Assembly (NCBI GenBank): GCA_964494385.1
Contig: CAZBSE010000026.1
Coordinates: 1 to 17,616 of the forward strand
From: CAZBSE01 sp964494385
Lineage (GTDB): Bacteria > Actinomycetota > Humimicrobiia > Humimicrobiales > Humimicrobiaceae
Direction: 5' to 3'
DNA: 17,616 nt
Shown here: piece by piece, positions 6,714 through 14,505 of the stretch
How positions within the stretch are numbered: position 1 is the stretch's first letter
Layout of the letters: each line of letters begins with the position of its first letter
Made by a program: the position numbers and the translations under genes
Notes under the pieces: generated by a model
What the model was told of the DNA's origin: nothing
Databases searched by the model: none
The model's input: the letters and a program-made list of their open reading frames with translations, nothing else

Positions 6714-7196
6714 ATGACTGATAAAAAGAAGAAAAAACTGGCAATGGTAATTTTTAGCGGCGAACTGGATAAATTAATGGCTGCCTTTATCATAGCAACC
6801 GGTGCAGCCGCATCCAACATGGAAGTGACCATGTTCTTTACTTTCTGGGGACTTAGAGCTTTAAAGAAGAATATCCTGACCGGCAAAAGTTTTATGGGGA
6901 AAATGATAGGTTTTCTGGAAAGAGGAGATATAAACAAAGCTTCACCCAGCAAATACAGTTTTGGCGGCCTGGGTCGCTGGATGTTTGGAAAAATGATGAA
7001 ATCAAAAAATGTTTCAACATTGACCGATCTCAGGAAGATGGCCATAGATCTGGGAGTAAAATTATATGGCTGCCAGATGAGCATGGGAATCCTGGAAATT
7101 CCCAGGGAAAAAATGATTGATGAAGTTGAAGCCTGTGTGGGAGTTGGTTTTTTTATCGAACAGGCCCAGGAATCAGGCGTACAGTTCTTTATTTAA
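6714..7196 (+). CDS. DsrE/DsrF-like (YrkE, COG2210-type) protein
   Basis: The 160-residue protein has an alpha/beta start (LAMVIFSGELDKLMAAFIIATGAAASNMEVTMFFTFWGLRAL) that is highly characteristic of the DsrE/DrsH-like family containing Bacillus YrkE. The middle is Gly/Met/Lys-rich, as in family members. The C-terminal half carries the conserved strand-plus-Cys segment LGVKLYGCQMSMGIL, with Cys120, and another Cys at 141. Relatives take part in sulfur-carrier and persulfide chemistry alongside TusA and rhodaneses. No TusA or rhodanese gene is visible here; the partner is an ArsR regulator 17 bases upstream. A role in sulfur transfer is plausible but unproven. Confidence 0.85.
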   Translation: MTDKKKKKLAMVIFSGELDKLMAAFIIATGAAASNMEVTMFFTFWGLRALKKNILTGKSFMGKMIGFLERGDINKASPSKYSFGGLGRWMFGKMMKSKNVSTLTDLRKMAIDLGVKLYGCQMSMGILEIPREKMIDEVEACVGVGFFIEQAQESGVQFFI

Positions 7197-7304
7197 AATC
7201 TTCCTAAAATCATATATTCCAGGGATGCTTTATTCTTTTTTCCGAAATTTTCTGTTAAAATTTTTACAATTACAATTCGTAAAATACACCTGACAGGAGT
7301 TATC

Positions 7305-8099
7305 ATTTTCGGGCTGAAAAGAAACAAAATCTTTATTCTATCCCTCATTGTAACTGTTGTACTTTTATCGGGTATTACCTACGGCGCAGCATCATTAACT
7401 CAGGCCAGAAGTACCGTTAACCTTAATTGTGACATTTCTAATAAGAGTTCTTATATGTCTTTAAAAAAATACTCGTGTACATTCGCCGGGAATAACATTA
7501 ATTTAAACTCCGGCACTGCAGATAATGCCGGAACCGGTTTTACAAAAATAAATTTACTGCTGACCGAATCCATACATAATCTTATCGAACAAATCCATGA
7601 GAGTCCGAAGGACGATCCTGTAAACGATGGAAAAAACCAGACTTCTGCAGCCGAATCTTCTGCTGATACAGCCGGCTCGTCTCCAGAAGAGAGCCAGGAT
7701 CAAAGTCCCGGCTGCATAGAAGCCCGGATACTCTATTATATTAATAAAATGAGAACACAGAAGGGGCTTCAGGTACTGAACTCCAACCAGGCCCTGATAA
7801 ATGTTGCCTGTTCCAGGAGCCTGGATATGGTTAACAAAAATTACTTTAGCCATTATACTCCGGAAGGTAAAAGTGTAACCGATATCCTTAGAGAAAACGG
7901 GATGATTTATGCTTTTGCGGGTGAGAACTTATTCGAGTGCGCACCTCCATCGGCGGGCACGCCTGAAACCATAATCAACACCTGGCTGAATGGTTCTATC
8001 CATAGAGCAAACATTTTTAATCCCAATTATAGCCGGGTAGGCATTGGTGCGGTTGACAAGGGAAACAGAAGAGTGGCTGCCATAGTCTTTTCAAATTAA
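7305..8099 (+). CDS. Secreted CAP-domain (SCP/YkwD-like) protein with a non-AUG start
   Basis: The C-terminal half is a CAP domain: ARILYYINKMRTQKGL, YFSHYTPEGKS, the AGENLFE motif, HRANIFNPNYSRVGIG and a final AAIVFSN strand. The putative site residues His183, Glu207 and His233 are numbered from this start. The first ATG (7455) leaves no signal peptide. The same frame is open upstream and encodes KRNKIFILSLIVTVVLLSG then ITYGAAS, a textbook signal peptide. No ATG, GTG or TTG serves it. An AGGAG at 7295-7299 is five bases before ATT (7305) and 14 before CTG (7314). I use 7305; the exact codon is uncertain. A Ser/Asp/Gln-rich linker joins the signal peptide to the CAP domain. Such proteins act outside the cell, but the function is unknown. 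Confidence 0.75.
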   Translation: MFGLKRNKIFILSLIVTVVLLSGITYGAASLTQARSTVNLNCDISNKSSYMSLKKYSCTFAGNNINLNSGTADNAGTGFTKINLLLTESIHNLIEQIHESPKDDPVNDGKNQTSAAESSADTAGSSPEESQDQSPGCIEARILYYINKMRTQKGLQVLNSNQALINVACSRSLDMVNKNYFSHYTPEGKSVTDILRENGMIYAFAGENLFECAPPSAGTPETIINTWLNGSIHRANIFNPNYSRVGIGAVDKGNRRVAAIVFSN

Positions 8100-8127
8100 T
8101 ACCCGGAACTTTTTTAGCCCTGTATTT

Positions 8128-8538
8128 CTATTTCTTCTTTGATTTTGATCCTATTATAAGATAGGCAAAATAGACTGCTGCCATATTGGCTGGTACCTGA
8201 AAGAGCCAGTTCCAGTATATATTTCCGAAATAAGTAAGATATCCCTGGGTAATATAGTGCAGGGGAAGAAATATTATCGGCAGCCAGATAATCGACCATA
8301 AAAATATTAACAGGAACTGCAGCCATCCTTCAGGGAAAATTTTGGATATATTCTTGTATTTTATAATTACGATCCAGGCGGTAAAAACTATAATAGAGAA
8401 TATAACTGCGGTGGGAACCTGAACCGCCAGCTGATTGTACTGCTTTAAAAATCTATGTATCCCGAAACCAAACATAACCGAAATTATATTGACCGCGGCT
8501 AGGATAAAACTATGCAGGACAAGTCTAAAAATCTTCAT
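8128..8538 (-). CDS. Small four-helix membrane protein, unknown function
   Basis: The 136-residue product is strongly hydrophobic with four predicted membrane helices (roughly residues 8-28, 40-60, 70-92 and 108-128) and a lysine-rich C-terminus (KSKKK), as expected for a real membrane protein with a cytoplasmic tail. I do not recognise the family. The ribosome site is poor: no purine-rich stretch precedes the ATG at 8538, and the frame stays open upstream without a better start. It stands alone, convergent with the CAP gene (28 bases between ends) and divergent from the phosphate transporter gene. Confidence 0.65.
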   Translation of the reverse strand: MKIFRLVLHSFILAAVNIISVMFGFGIHRFLKQYNQLAVQVPTAVIFSIIVFTAWIVIIKYKNISKIFPEGWLQFLLIFLWSIIWLPIIFLPLHYITQGYLTYFGNIYWNWLFQVPANMAAVYFAYLIIGSKSKKK

Positions 8539-8762
8539 ACGGTTTAAGTAAATACCATACCAAATTGATTTGTAATAATTATATTCTAATTAAAACAAAA
8601 TACCAGAGACTGGTGAAAAGGTAATATATTTTTTATCAGTCTGCATTCATTTTCTCAATAAGCTTTTTTAAAAAGGAATTCATTTAAATTTCTTATTTAA
8701 TAATTTTTTTTATTTTATTATAATCACTGTTGACCATTAAAAATTCATACTTACCCTAATTT
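8539..8762. other. Divergent spacer upstream of the phosphate cotransporter
   Basis: This 224-base AT-rich interval separates two divergent genes. It contains the inverted repeat ACCAG-AGA-CTGGT (8602-8614). Close to the phosphate transporter start is a TTGACC (8730-8735), a fair -35, with only a weak -10 (TACCCT, 8752-8757) at 16 bp. This promoter would start transcription almost at the ATG at 8763. Confidence 0.3.
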
Positions 8763-10382
8763 ATGTATGTCAAATTAGTCATAGAGGTGCTGGGAGGACT
8801 GGCCCTTTTTATCTTTGGAATCAACAGACTCAGTAATAGTCTCCAAAAAATTACTTCTAACAAATTAAAAACCGTAATAAATACACTGACCAAAAAAAAC
8901 TGGTCCACTGTGCTGGTAGGTATTTTTACAACTATGCTTATCCAGAGCAGCAGCGCAACATCCGTAATGACAGTAGGTTTCGTAAACGCCGGTCTTATAA
9001 CTCTAAGACAGGCAATAGGGATAATAATGGGTGCAAACATCGGTACCACCATAACTGCACAGATAGTATCATTTAAAATAGATATTCTGGCATTCCCCTT
9101 AATCATCATCGGGTTCCTTATACATTTCCTGAGCAGGAGAAGAAGATTTAAAAATATCGGAATGACCATAATCGGATTGGGGCTCATTTTTCTTGGAATG
9201 ACTATAATGAAAGGAGCACTGGATCCGTTAAAGGATAATGAAATGTTTAAAAATTTTCTCCTGGTCTTCAGCAGGAATCCATTCTACGGGATCCTGGCAG
9301 GTCTGGGCCTGACAGCTCTTCTCCAGAGCAGCTCGGCTACGATAGGGCTGCTTATCGCTCTTGGTGCCCAGGGGCTGCTGCCCATAGAAGCTGCTATTCC
9401 TATACTCATAGGAGATAATATCGGTACCTGCTCGACTGCGCTGATATCAAGTATCGGTACAACCATCACTGCCAAAAGAACTGCCTTTTCACATTTGCTA
9501 TTTAATATTTTCGGAACCGCACTCTTCGTTATCCTATTATATGCTTTCAGACTGCAGCCTTTAATTATCAACCTGACCGGTAAGAGCATACCGCATCAAA
9601 TAGCAAACATCCATACTATCTTTAATGTAGCTACTACCATAATCCTATTCCCCATGATTAAATTATTTGAAAAAATAGTGCTAAGGCTCTTCCCCGGCAA
9701 GGATATAACGGTACATAAAAATGCACTGTATCTGGACAGCAGGTTGATTCAGACTCCCTCTCTTTCATTAGAGCAAGCGCAAAAGGAACTGCTAAGAGTA
9801 ACCAAAATAGCTCAGGACATGTTAAATCTTGCATTTGAAAGAATGTATAAAAGGGACATTATCATCGAAAAAAAAGTTCTTGACAGAGAATCAGCCGCAG
9901 ACAGCATTACAGAAGATATAATAAGATACCTGACCAAAATATCCCAAAAGTCATTGGGCCTGGCACTTTCCAATAAACTTACCAACCTGCTGCATATAGC
10001 TTATGATGCAGAAAGAGCAGGTGACCATGCCGAAAGCATATTGTATCTCATAATTGTAAAAGAAGAGAACAAAATGATCTTTAGTAAAATTGCATACAGT
10101 GAGCTGGAAGACGTACACAGTAAAGTAAATCAGCTTTTTAATTCCTTAATATCGGGTATGGAGAATAGCAATTTAAACCAGCTCAAACAATGTGAAAAGA
10201 TTGAATCCGAAATAGATTCAATTGTAAAAGAAATAAGAACAAACCATCTGAAGAGGCTTCAGAATGGTGAATGTATGCCCCTTTCTGGAGTAGTCTTTTC
10301 GGATATTATATTACATCTTGAAAGAACCGGTGATCTTCTTTTTGGAATATCGAGGAATCTTTGCAACATTGAGCAATACTAG
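8763..10382 (+). CDS. Na+/phosphate cotransporter with PhoU-like C-terminal domain
   Basis: The 539-residue protein carries two inverted copies of the Na/Pi cotransporter repeat. Each has the hallmark QSSSAT motif (Gln61 in LIQSSSATSVMTVGF and Gln188 in LLQSSSATIGLLI), followed by GANIGTT (90-96) and GDNIGTC (217-223). About eight membrane helices occupy residues 1-310. From about 345 to the end is a soluble helical PhoU-like domain (for example DRESAADSITEDIIRYL and YDAERAGDHAESILYLI). Bacterial members (YjbB/NptA type) move phosphate using sodium, some outward. The ATG lacks a ribosome site, and an in-frame TAA lies four bases before it, so translation starts here or on leaderless mRNA. Its end is five bases from the end of the convergent CDF gene. 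Confidence 0.93.
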   Translation: MYVKLVIEVLGGLALFIFGINRLSNSLQKITSNKLKTVINTLTKKNWSTVLVGIFTTMLIQSSSATSVMTVGFVNAGLITLRQAIGIIMGANIGTTITAQIVSFKIDILAFPLIIIGFLIHFLSRRRRFKNIGMTIIGLGLIFLGMTIMKGALDPLKDNEMFKNFLLVFSRNPFYGILAGLGLTALLQSSSATIGLLIALGAQGLLPIEAAIPILIGDNIGTCSTALISSIGTTITAKRTAFSHLLFNIFGTALFVILLYAFRLQPLIINLTGKSIPHQIANIHTIFNVATTIILFPMIKLFEKIVLRLFPGKDITVHKNALYLDSRLIQTPSLSLEQAQKELLRVTKIAQDMLNLAFERMYKRDIIIEKKVLDRESAADSITEDIIRYLTKISQKSLGLALSNKLTNLLHIAYDAERAGDHAESILYLIIVKEENKMIFSKIAYSELEDVHSKVNQLFNSLISGMENSNLNQLKQCEKIESEIDSIVKEIRTNHLKRLQNGECMPLSGVVFSDIILHLERTGDLLFGISRNLCNIEQY

Positions 10383-10387
10383 CCTAA

Positions 10388-11203
10388 TCAAAAGCATTCT
10401 TTGTCCCTTAACCCGCAGAATTCACTCTCCAGCTCAATTTCTATGGTGGAATGCTCCAGCCCCAGGGATCCGGTAATCTTTTTAACTTTTTTCTTTATTT
10501 TAATTATTTCATCCGCAGTTGTGTCATCCCTTACCACAATATGGGTGGTCAGAACATTGTTAAGGCTGTCCATGGACCATATATGGGTATGATGTATATT
10601 TATAACCTTCTCAATCTTTAGAATTTTGCTTTCCGTCTCCTTGACATTTATTCCCTCGGGGACTGCCTGCAGAAAAATAGAAAATGTCTTTTTCAGGTTA
10701 ATAAAAATTCCATATAAAATATAAACCGTGATCACTATCGATAATATAGGATCAAGTATGGGAACATTCTTATAAATCATTACCACACTTATAATCAGGA
10801 CAGCCGCCCAGCCCAGTACATCTTCAAGAAGATGCAGGGTAACTATTCTTTCATTCAGAGACCTTCCTTTCCTGACCCGCAGCACTGCAATTCCGTTTAT
10901 TACTATTCCGCCTACGGCCAACAGTAACATTCCCCGTGCATTGGGCTGCCCGGGGCTAAGCAGATTCGGTATTGCCCTGGATAATATATAAACTGATCCC
11001 AGAATCAGTACCAGGCTGTTTATCAGCGCCGCCAGCAATGAATATCTTCTGTACCCGTATGAATATTTTTCATCCTTTTTCTTTCTGGAGTATTTTTCTA
11101 AAAACCAGGATAATCCAAGCGAGAGGCTGTCTCCAAGGTCGTGCAGTGCATCGGAAATAATGGCAAGACTGCCAGTCCACAGCCCTCCTGCTATTTCAAT
11201 AAC
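10388..11203 (-). CDS. Cation diffusion facilitator (CDF) transporter, 5' end in gap
   Basis: The frame is open from the gap edge (first codon 11201-11203) to the TGA at 10388-10390, giving 271 residues of a CDF protein; the N-terminus (helix 1) is lost in the N run. An internal TTG at 11038 is not the start, because clear homology lies upstream: GSLAIISDALHDLGDSLSLG with HxxxD (fragment residues 21-25) in helix 2, then EKYSYGYRRYSLLAALIN, the family's YGYxR motif. Helix 5 holds a second HxxxD (HLLED, about 124-128). Two HxxxD sites favour zinc (or cobalt) export by proton exchange. The cytosolic C-terminal domain has HIWSMDSLNNVLTTHIVV. The last bases nearly abut the phosphate transporter gene. 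Confidence 0.92.
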   Translation of the reverse strand, partial: VIEIAGGLWTGSLAIISDALHDLGDSLSLGLSWFLEKYSRKKKDEKYSYGYRRYSLLAALINSLVLILGSVYILSRAIPNLLSPGQPNARGMLLLAVGGIVINGIAVLRVRKGRSLNERIVTLHLLEDVLGWAAVLIISVVMIYKNVPILDPILSIVITVYILYGIFINLKKTFSIFLQAVPEGINVKETESKILKIEKVINIHHTHIWSMDSLNNVLTTHIVVRDDTTADEIIKIKKKVKKITGSLGLEHSTIEIELESEFCGLRDKECF

Positions 11204-11303
11204 NNNNNNNNNNNNNNNNNNNNNNNNNNNNNNNNNNNNNNNNNNNNNNNNNNNNNNNNNNNNNNNNNNNNNNNNNNNNNNNNNNNNNNNNNNNNNNNNN
11301 NNN
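11204..11303. other. Assembly gap of 100 N
   Basis: Exactly 100 N, the usual placeholder for a scaffold gap of unknown length. It removes the start of the CDF gene and whatever separates it from degV. Order and orientation across it depend on scaffolding. Confidence 0.98.
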
Positions 11304-11334
11304 TTTTTTGTGTATTTATTTTTTAGTTTCCGGA

Positions 11335-12201
11335 TTATTTATCTACTACCGGACAAGAAGCCACCCCCCAGATTCCGGGGCCGGTATGTGCACTCATAAT
11401 TGCGGTTATTTCAGTTAAAAACAACTCGTCAATTTTAATTCTCCTGTCTCCTTTTATCATCTTTCTAATTTCCAGAGCCGGATTTATATCCGATCCGTAA
11501 AATATCCCAATCTTTTTCTTCATAGAAGAAAAAGAATCTTTTCTTATCTGTTTATAAAGCTCAATAATAGAATTTTTTTTATTTTTTACAAATTTTTTTA
11601 ACTTCACCTTTCCATTGCTGCCAATGGTAATAATCGGCTTAAGCTTTATTGACATGGATAAGAATTTCCCCAGAAAAGGCGCCCTTCCGCCCCTGAATAA
11701 ATATTCAAAATTATCGAAAGTTGCAAACATCCTGTTCCTTTTTACCATAAAATCTATAATATTATCTATCGTTTCTTCACTTTCACCTCTTTCAACGGCT
11801 CTTGCAACTTCCAGAACAATAAAACCAAGACCAACAGCGGCAGTCCTTGAGTCAATAATCTTTATTCTGGCTTTTTGGAAAAATTTTTCAGCCTGTTTTG
11901 CCGAATTTGATGTAGCAGAAAGCCTCGAGCTTACATGCACGGAATAAATCAAGGTTTTTTTCTCCTTTTCTATTAATTCTCTATAAACCTCCATAAAATC
12001 TCCCACTGAAGGTGTGGAGGTATATACTTTCACCCCTGATCTTAGTTTTTGATATACTTCACTGCTGGTTATTTCTTTTCCTTCAAGGTACAGCTTCCCG
12101 CCAAATCCGATATACAGCGGTACCACTTTTATGTCATATTTCCTGACAAGCTGTTCAGGTATATCCGATGTTGTGTCCGTTACTACCGCAATTTTTTCCA
12201 T
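11335..12201 (-). CDS. DegV-family fatty-acid-binding protein
   Basis: The 288-residue protein is full length for DegV. It starts with KIAVVTDTTSDIPEQLV (residues 3-19), has the lipid-headgroup TSTPS motif (61-65) and SSRLSAT (91-97), then IIDSRTAAVGLGFIVLE, and FRGGRAPFLGKF, which matches the family's GR(A/I) segment. DegV proteins (FakB type) bind a fatty acid and present it to the kinase FakA for phosphorylation and entry into phospholipid synthesis. No fakA (DAK2-domain) gene is visible, and the gap downstream hides the neighbour. The ribosome site is weak (AGG before the ATG). It is divergent from the DUF3048 gene. Confidence 0.92.
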   Translation of the reverse strand: MEKIAVVTDTTSDIPEQLVRKYDIKVVPLYIGFGGKLYLEGKEITSSEVYQKLRSGVKVYTSTPSVGDFMEVYRELIEKEKKTLIYSVHVSSRLSATSNSAKQAEKFFQKARIKIIDSRTAAVGLGFIVLEVARAVERGESEETIDNIIDFMVKRNRMFATFDNFEYLFRGGRAPFLGKFLSMSIKLKPIITIGSNGKVKLKKFVKNKKNSIIELYKQIRKDSFSSMKKKIGIFYGSDINPALEIRKMIKGDRRIKIDELFLTEITAIMSAHTGPGIWGVASCPVVDK

Positions 12202-12288
12202 TAGCCTATCTTCTTGCTCTTTTAAATTTCTAACTCATTTTACAATATTTTAAACAAAAAAATACTTTTTTTAAAATTAAAAATTTTC

Positions 12289-12317
12289 TTCCATGCCAAT
12301 CCTTTATAAAGTATAAT
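12289..12317 (+). promoter_or_regulatory. Putative promoter of the DUF3048 gene
   Basis: A perfect -10 TATAAT (12312-12317) lies 17 bp after a weak -35 TTCCAT (12289-12294). The predicted start near 12324 gives a leader of about 36 bases, ending in a GGAG ribosome site before the ATG at 12360. Confidence 0.45.
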
Positions 12318-12359
12318 TCTGTATAAAATATTTAAATTCAGATTAGTGGAGATAATTTT

Positions 12360-13400
12360 ATGAAATATACAAGAAATAAGTTTTACCCTGTAATTATTAT
12401 ATCTGTTCTGGTCCTGCTTTTTATCTTTATGATCCCTCTTTCCGGATGGACAAACCGTTCAAATATCGATCAGCTGCCGGTGTCGGGCTCATCTGTTCTG
12501 GGAACGGGCAGCAGGCCCGTTGCGGTCATGGTGGAAAATAGCTTTGCGGCCAGACCCCAATCCGGACTTATTTTTGCAGATGTGGTATTTGAAGTCGTAG
12601 ATGAATACGGTATTACCAGATTTGTGGCCATTTATAATTCCAACGATGCCTCCGTGGTGGGACCGGTCAGAAGTGCAAGACCTTATTATGTAGAAATAGC
12701 AAGGGGTTTTGACCCGATTTATGCTTTCTTCGGCACCTATCCGGAATGCTATAAGGTAATAGAAGATATGGGAATATATGTTCTAAGTGCAATGTCCGAT
12801 AGGTCCGGCAACAGCTCCATCACCGGACAGGCCCCCTACTGGAGGGACTGGAACAGGAGTTCAATACAGGAACATACAGCCTTTATGTCGGTGGTAAAAT
12901 TAAAAGAAAAAGCGGCGCAAATCGGATATCCTCTTGAAGGCGGGGGCATACCGTTCCCCTATAAAACTGATGCATCTGAAGCAGCAAGAGGAAATATTAC
13001 CAATATCCATGTAGATTTCTCCACCCATGCCTATGCACCCCGTGGTTTTAACCTTGAATATGTCTACAATAGAAGCGGTAATTTTTACCTGCGGAATATG
13101 GGAGGTTACGCCCATCTTGATTATGATACCGGCCAGCAGATAACAGTCAAAAATATAGTGGTAATGGTAACAGACATTCTGGGACCTCTGGATAAATACG
13201 GCCATATGTCGGTCAGAACCACCGGAAGCGGACTTGCCTATATGTTCTTAGATGGAAAAGCCATTCAGGGAAGCTGGCAGCGCGGAAGCGCTTTTGAACC
13301 CTATACATTCAGAGACGGTAATGGGAATGTGGTATCATTCAATGCGGGATCAACCTGGATAGCAATGGTTCAGGGAGCCGATAAGGTTAGTTTCCAATAG
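12360..13400 (+). CDS. DUF3048 (YerB-like) surface protein
   Basis: The 346-residue protein has an N-terminal membrane anchor or signal (residues 9-28, no lipobox Cys) followed by the DUF3048 core: RPVAVMVENSFAARPQSGL (52-70), ADVVFEVVDEYGITRFVAIY and GPVRSARPYYVEIARGFD (101-118). The C-terminal subdomain ends with QGSWQRGSAFEPYTFRDGNG and GSTWIAMV. Relatives such as Bacillus YerB are extracytoplasmic proteins of unclear function, usually lipoproteins; this copy instead has a plain hydrophobic segment. It is common in Bacillota, Chloroflexota and Actinomycetota. It has its own promoter, is monocistronic, and converges on the PAS gene. Confidence 0.9.
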   Translation: MKYTRNKFYPVIIISVLVLLFIFMIPLSGWTNRSNIDQLPVSGSSVLGTGSRPVAVMVENSFAARPQSGLIFADVVFEVVDEYGITRFVAIYNSNDASVVGPVRSARPYYVEIARGFDPIYAFFGTYPECYKVIEDMGIYVLSAMSDRSGNSSITGQAPYWRDWNRSSIQEHTAFMSVVKLKEKAAQIGYPLEGGGIPFPYKTDASEAARGNITNIHVDFSTHAYAPRGFNLEYVYNRSGNFYLRNMGGYAHLDYDTGQQITVKNIVVMVTDILGPLDKYGHMSVRTTGSGLAYMFLDGKAIQGSWQRGSAFEPYTFRDGNGNVVSFNAGSTWIAMVQGADKVSFQ

Positions 13401-13413
13401 TTTTTAGCCGTCC

Positions 13414-13428
13414 GGCCATAAACTGGCC
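13414..13428. terminator. Weak stem-loop between convergent genes
   Basis: GGCCA (13414-13418) and TGGCC (13424-13428) form a 5-bp stem with loop TAAAC just after the DUF3048 stop. A T-rich stretch follows only after about 15 bases, so it is a weak or bidirectional terminator candidate for the DUF3048 and PAS transcripts. Confidence 0.3.
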
Positions 13429-13444
13429 TGCATGTAAAATATTT

Positions 13445-13855
13445 TTAAAGCAGCCTTTTTTCCCCTTTGATTTCCTGGATATCAGTTATATCCTGGCTGA
13501 CTTCAAGGCAGCCCATATATTCATGTCCAATATCATAAATAGGAAAGTATCTTATATATATCACACGGTTATTTAAATTAATCCAGAATTCAGCTACTTT
13601 CCTCTTTTTGGCCCTAAAGTCATCAAGTATCTGCTGCACTCTATCAAGACTTTCTCTGGGATGGCAATTTTGCACCTTTAAGCCAATTACAGAAGTTGGT
13701 CTCTTAAATACCCTGGTCTCTAATTTATTAAAATATTTTACTTCATCATTTCTGCCGACGAAGGTTATATCAACAGGTAAGGCATCAAGTATAAGTTCAA
13801 TTTCCTTTGCACTCAATTTACCGGTCTTAAATTTTAAAGTTTCATTTTCAGACAT
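13445..13855 (-). CDS. Stand-alone PAS-domain protein
   Basis: The 136-residue protein is a single PAS domain (about residues 20-125) with no output domain. Segments LILDALPVDITFVGRNDEVKYFNK and GHEYMGCLEVSQDITDIQEI are PAS strands. The NCHPRESLDRVQQILDDFRAKKRKVAEFWINL segment (63-93) is characteristic of the C-terminal PAS domain of DUF438 proteins; the conserved Cys64-His65-Pro66 could in principle ligate a cofactor, but that is speculation. It is cut down compared with DUF438 proteins, which carry N-terminal domains too. A strong ribosome site (GGGAGGAG) fixes the start. It is the last gene of the AbrB-methyltransferase cluster, 65 bases after it, with a palindrome in that spacer. Confidence 0.85.
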   Translation of the reverse strand: MSENETLKFKTGKLSAKEIELILDALPVDITFVGRNDEVKYFNKLETRVFKRPTSVIGLKVQNCHPRESLDRVQQILDDFRAKKRKVAEFWINLNNRVIYIRYFPIYDIGHEYMGCLEVSQDITDIQEIKGEKRLL

Positions 13856-13888
13856 AAAACTCCTCCCGATTACGTTATTAAAATCATC

Positions 13889-13907
13889 CTATGCTAGCAT
13901 AGCATAG
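13889..13907. repeat. Palindrome upstream of the PAS gene
   Basis: CTATGCTA-GCA-TAGCATAG has perfect 8-bp arms; inside it CTATGCTAGCATAG (13889-13902) is itself a perfect 14-bp palindrome. It lies between the methyltransferase stop and the PAS ribosome site. No U-tract follows it, so it looks more like an operator or mRNA stem than a terminator. Confidence 0.55.
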
Positions 13908-13920
13908 AGCAGATTATTTT

Positions 13921-14469
13921 TTAATTCTTAGAGGAAATATGACTTACTTTTACAAAGCTGTATGTTTTTTTATTCTCTTTTCCCAGCTTAAATAAACCTT
14001 CTCCTGTCAGTTCGGATAATATATCTTCTCTTTTCATATGATGGTCACTGACAGATAGGAAACCTTCCGGTTTCAGAATACGATGCAGTTCTTCCAGCAC
14101 CGGTAACTTATTATATAAATCATGATATGCATCATAGAGTAAAATAATATCCATACTGCTGTCGGGCAGGCCGGTTTTGCAATCCGACTGAATTGTCTCT
14201 ACATTATGCAGTCCTTCTTTTATAGCAGCACGTTTAACTTTCTTTACTGCCAGAGGATGAATATCCAGTGCATAGATTCTGCCTTTCTCTCCCACCAGCC
14301 CGGAAGCAGCAATAGAATAGCTCCCCGGACCGCATCCGAAATCAAGAACACTGTACCCCGGCTTTATATTTACCTCTTTTAGGATATTTAAAGGAGACTT
14401 AAATAAATCTCTTAATTTAAACGACAGACACATGAACTCGAAATCAAAGCTTGATTGTAATTGTTCCAT
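13921..14469 (-). CDS. Class I SAM-dependent methyltransferase (second of two)
   Basis: The 182-residue protein is a single Rossmann-type methyltransferase domain. Motif I is VLDFGCGPGSYSIAASGLVG (41-60), the acidic end of strand 2 is RIYALDIHPLAVKKVKRAA (64-82), the post-motif region is IQSDCKTGLP with Asp96, and motif IV is MDIILLYDAYHDL (106-118). The SDHHM segment after LKPEGFL is a typical strand 5 or 6 region. The acceptor cannot be read; similar small proteins annotated UbiE-like act on various small molecules. It lies 36 bases after the first methyltransferase, and the start has AGGAAAGGAAAA upstream. Confidence 0.88.
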   Translation of the reverse strand: MEQLQSSFDFEFMCLSFKLRDLFKSPLNILKEVNIKPGYSVLDFGCGPGSYSIAASGLVGEKGRIYALDIHPLAVKKVKRAAIKEGLHNVETIQSDCKTGLPDSSMDIILLYDAYHDLYNKLPVLEELHRILKPEGFLSVSDHHMKREDILSELTGEGLFKLGKENKKTYSFVKVSHISSKN

Positions 14470-14505
14470 TATATTTTCCTTTCCTGTCCTGGGCTGCTTA
14501 ATTTG

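Noticed and set aside
6714..8099. Possible fusion of the DsrE-like and CAP genes, since both use the same frame
   Set aside because: A TAA at 7194-7196 ends the first protein and a signal peptide with its own AGGAG begins the second; the shared frame is coincidence.
8756..9187. 143-codon frame antisense to the phosphate cotransporter
   Set aside because: It is the shadow of the first QSSSAT repeat region; no independent support.
11141..11399. Two plus-strand frames running through the N stretch
   Set aside because: They exist only because N codons contain no stops; the flanks are coding on the minus strand.
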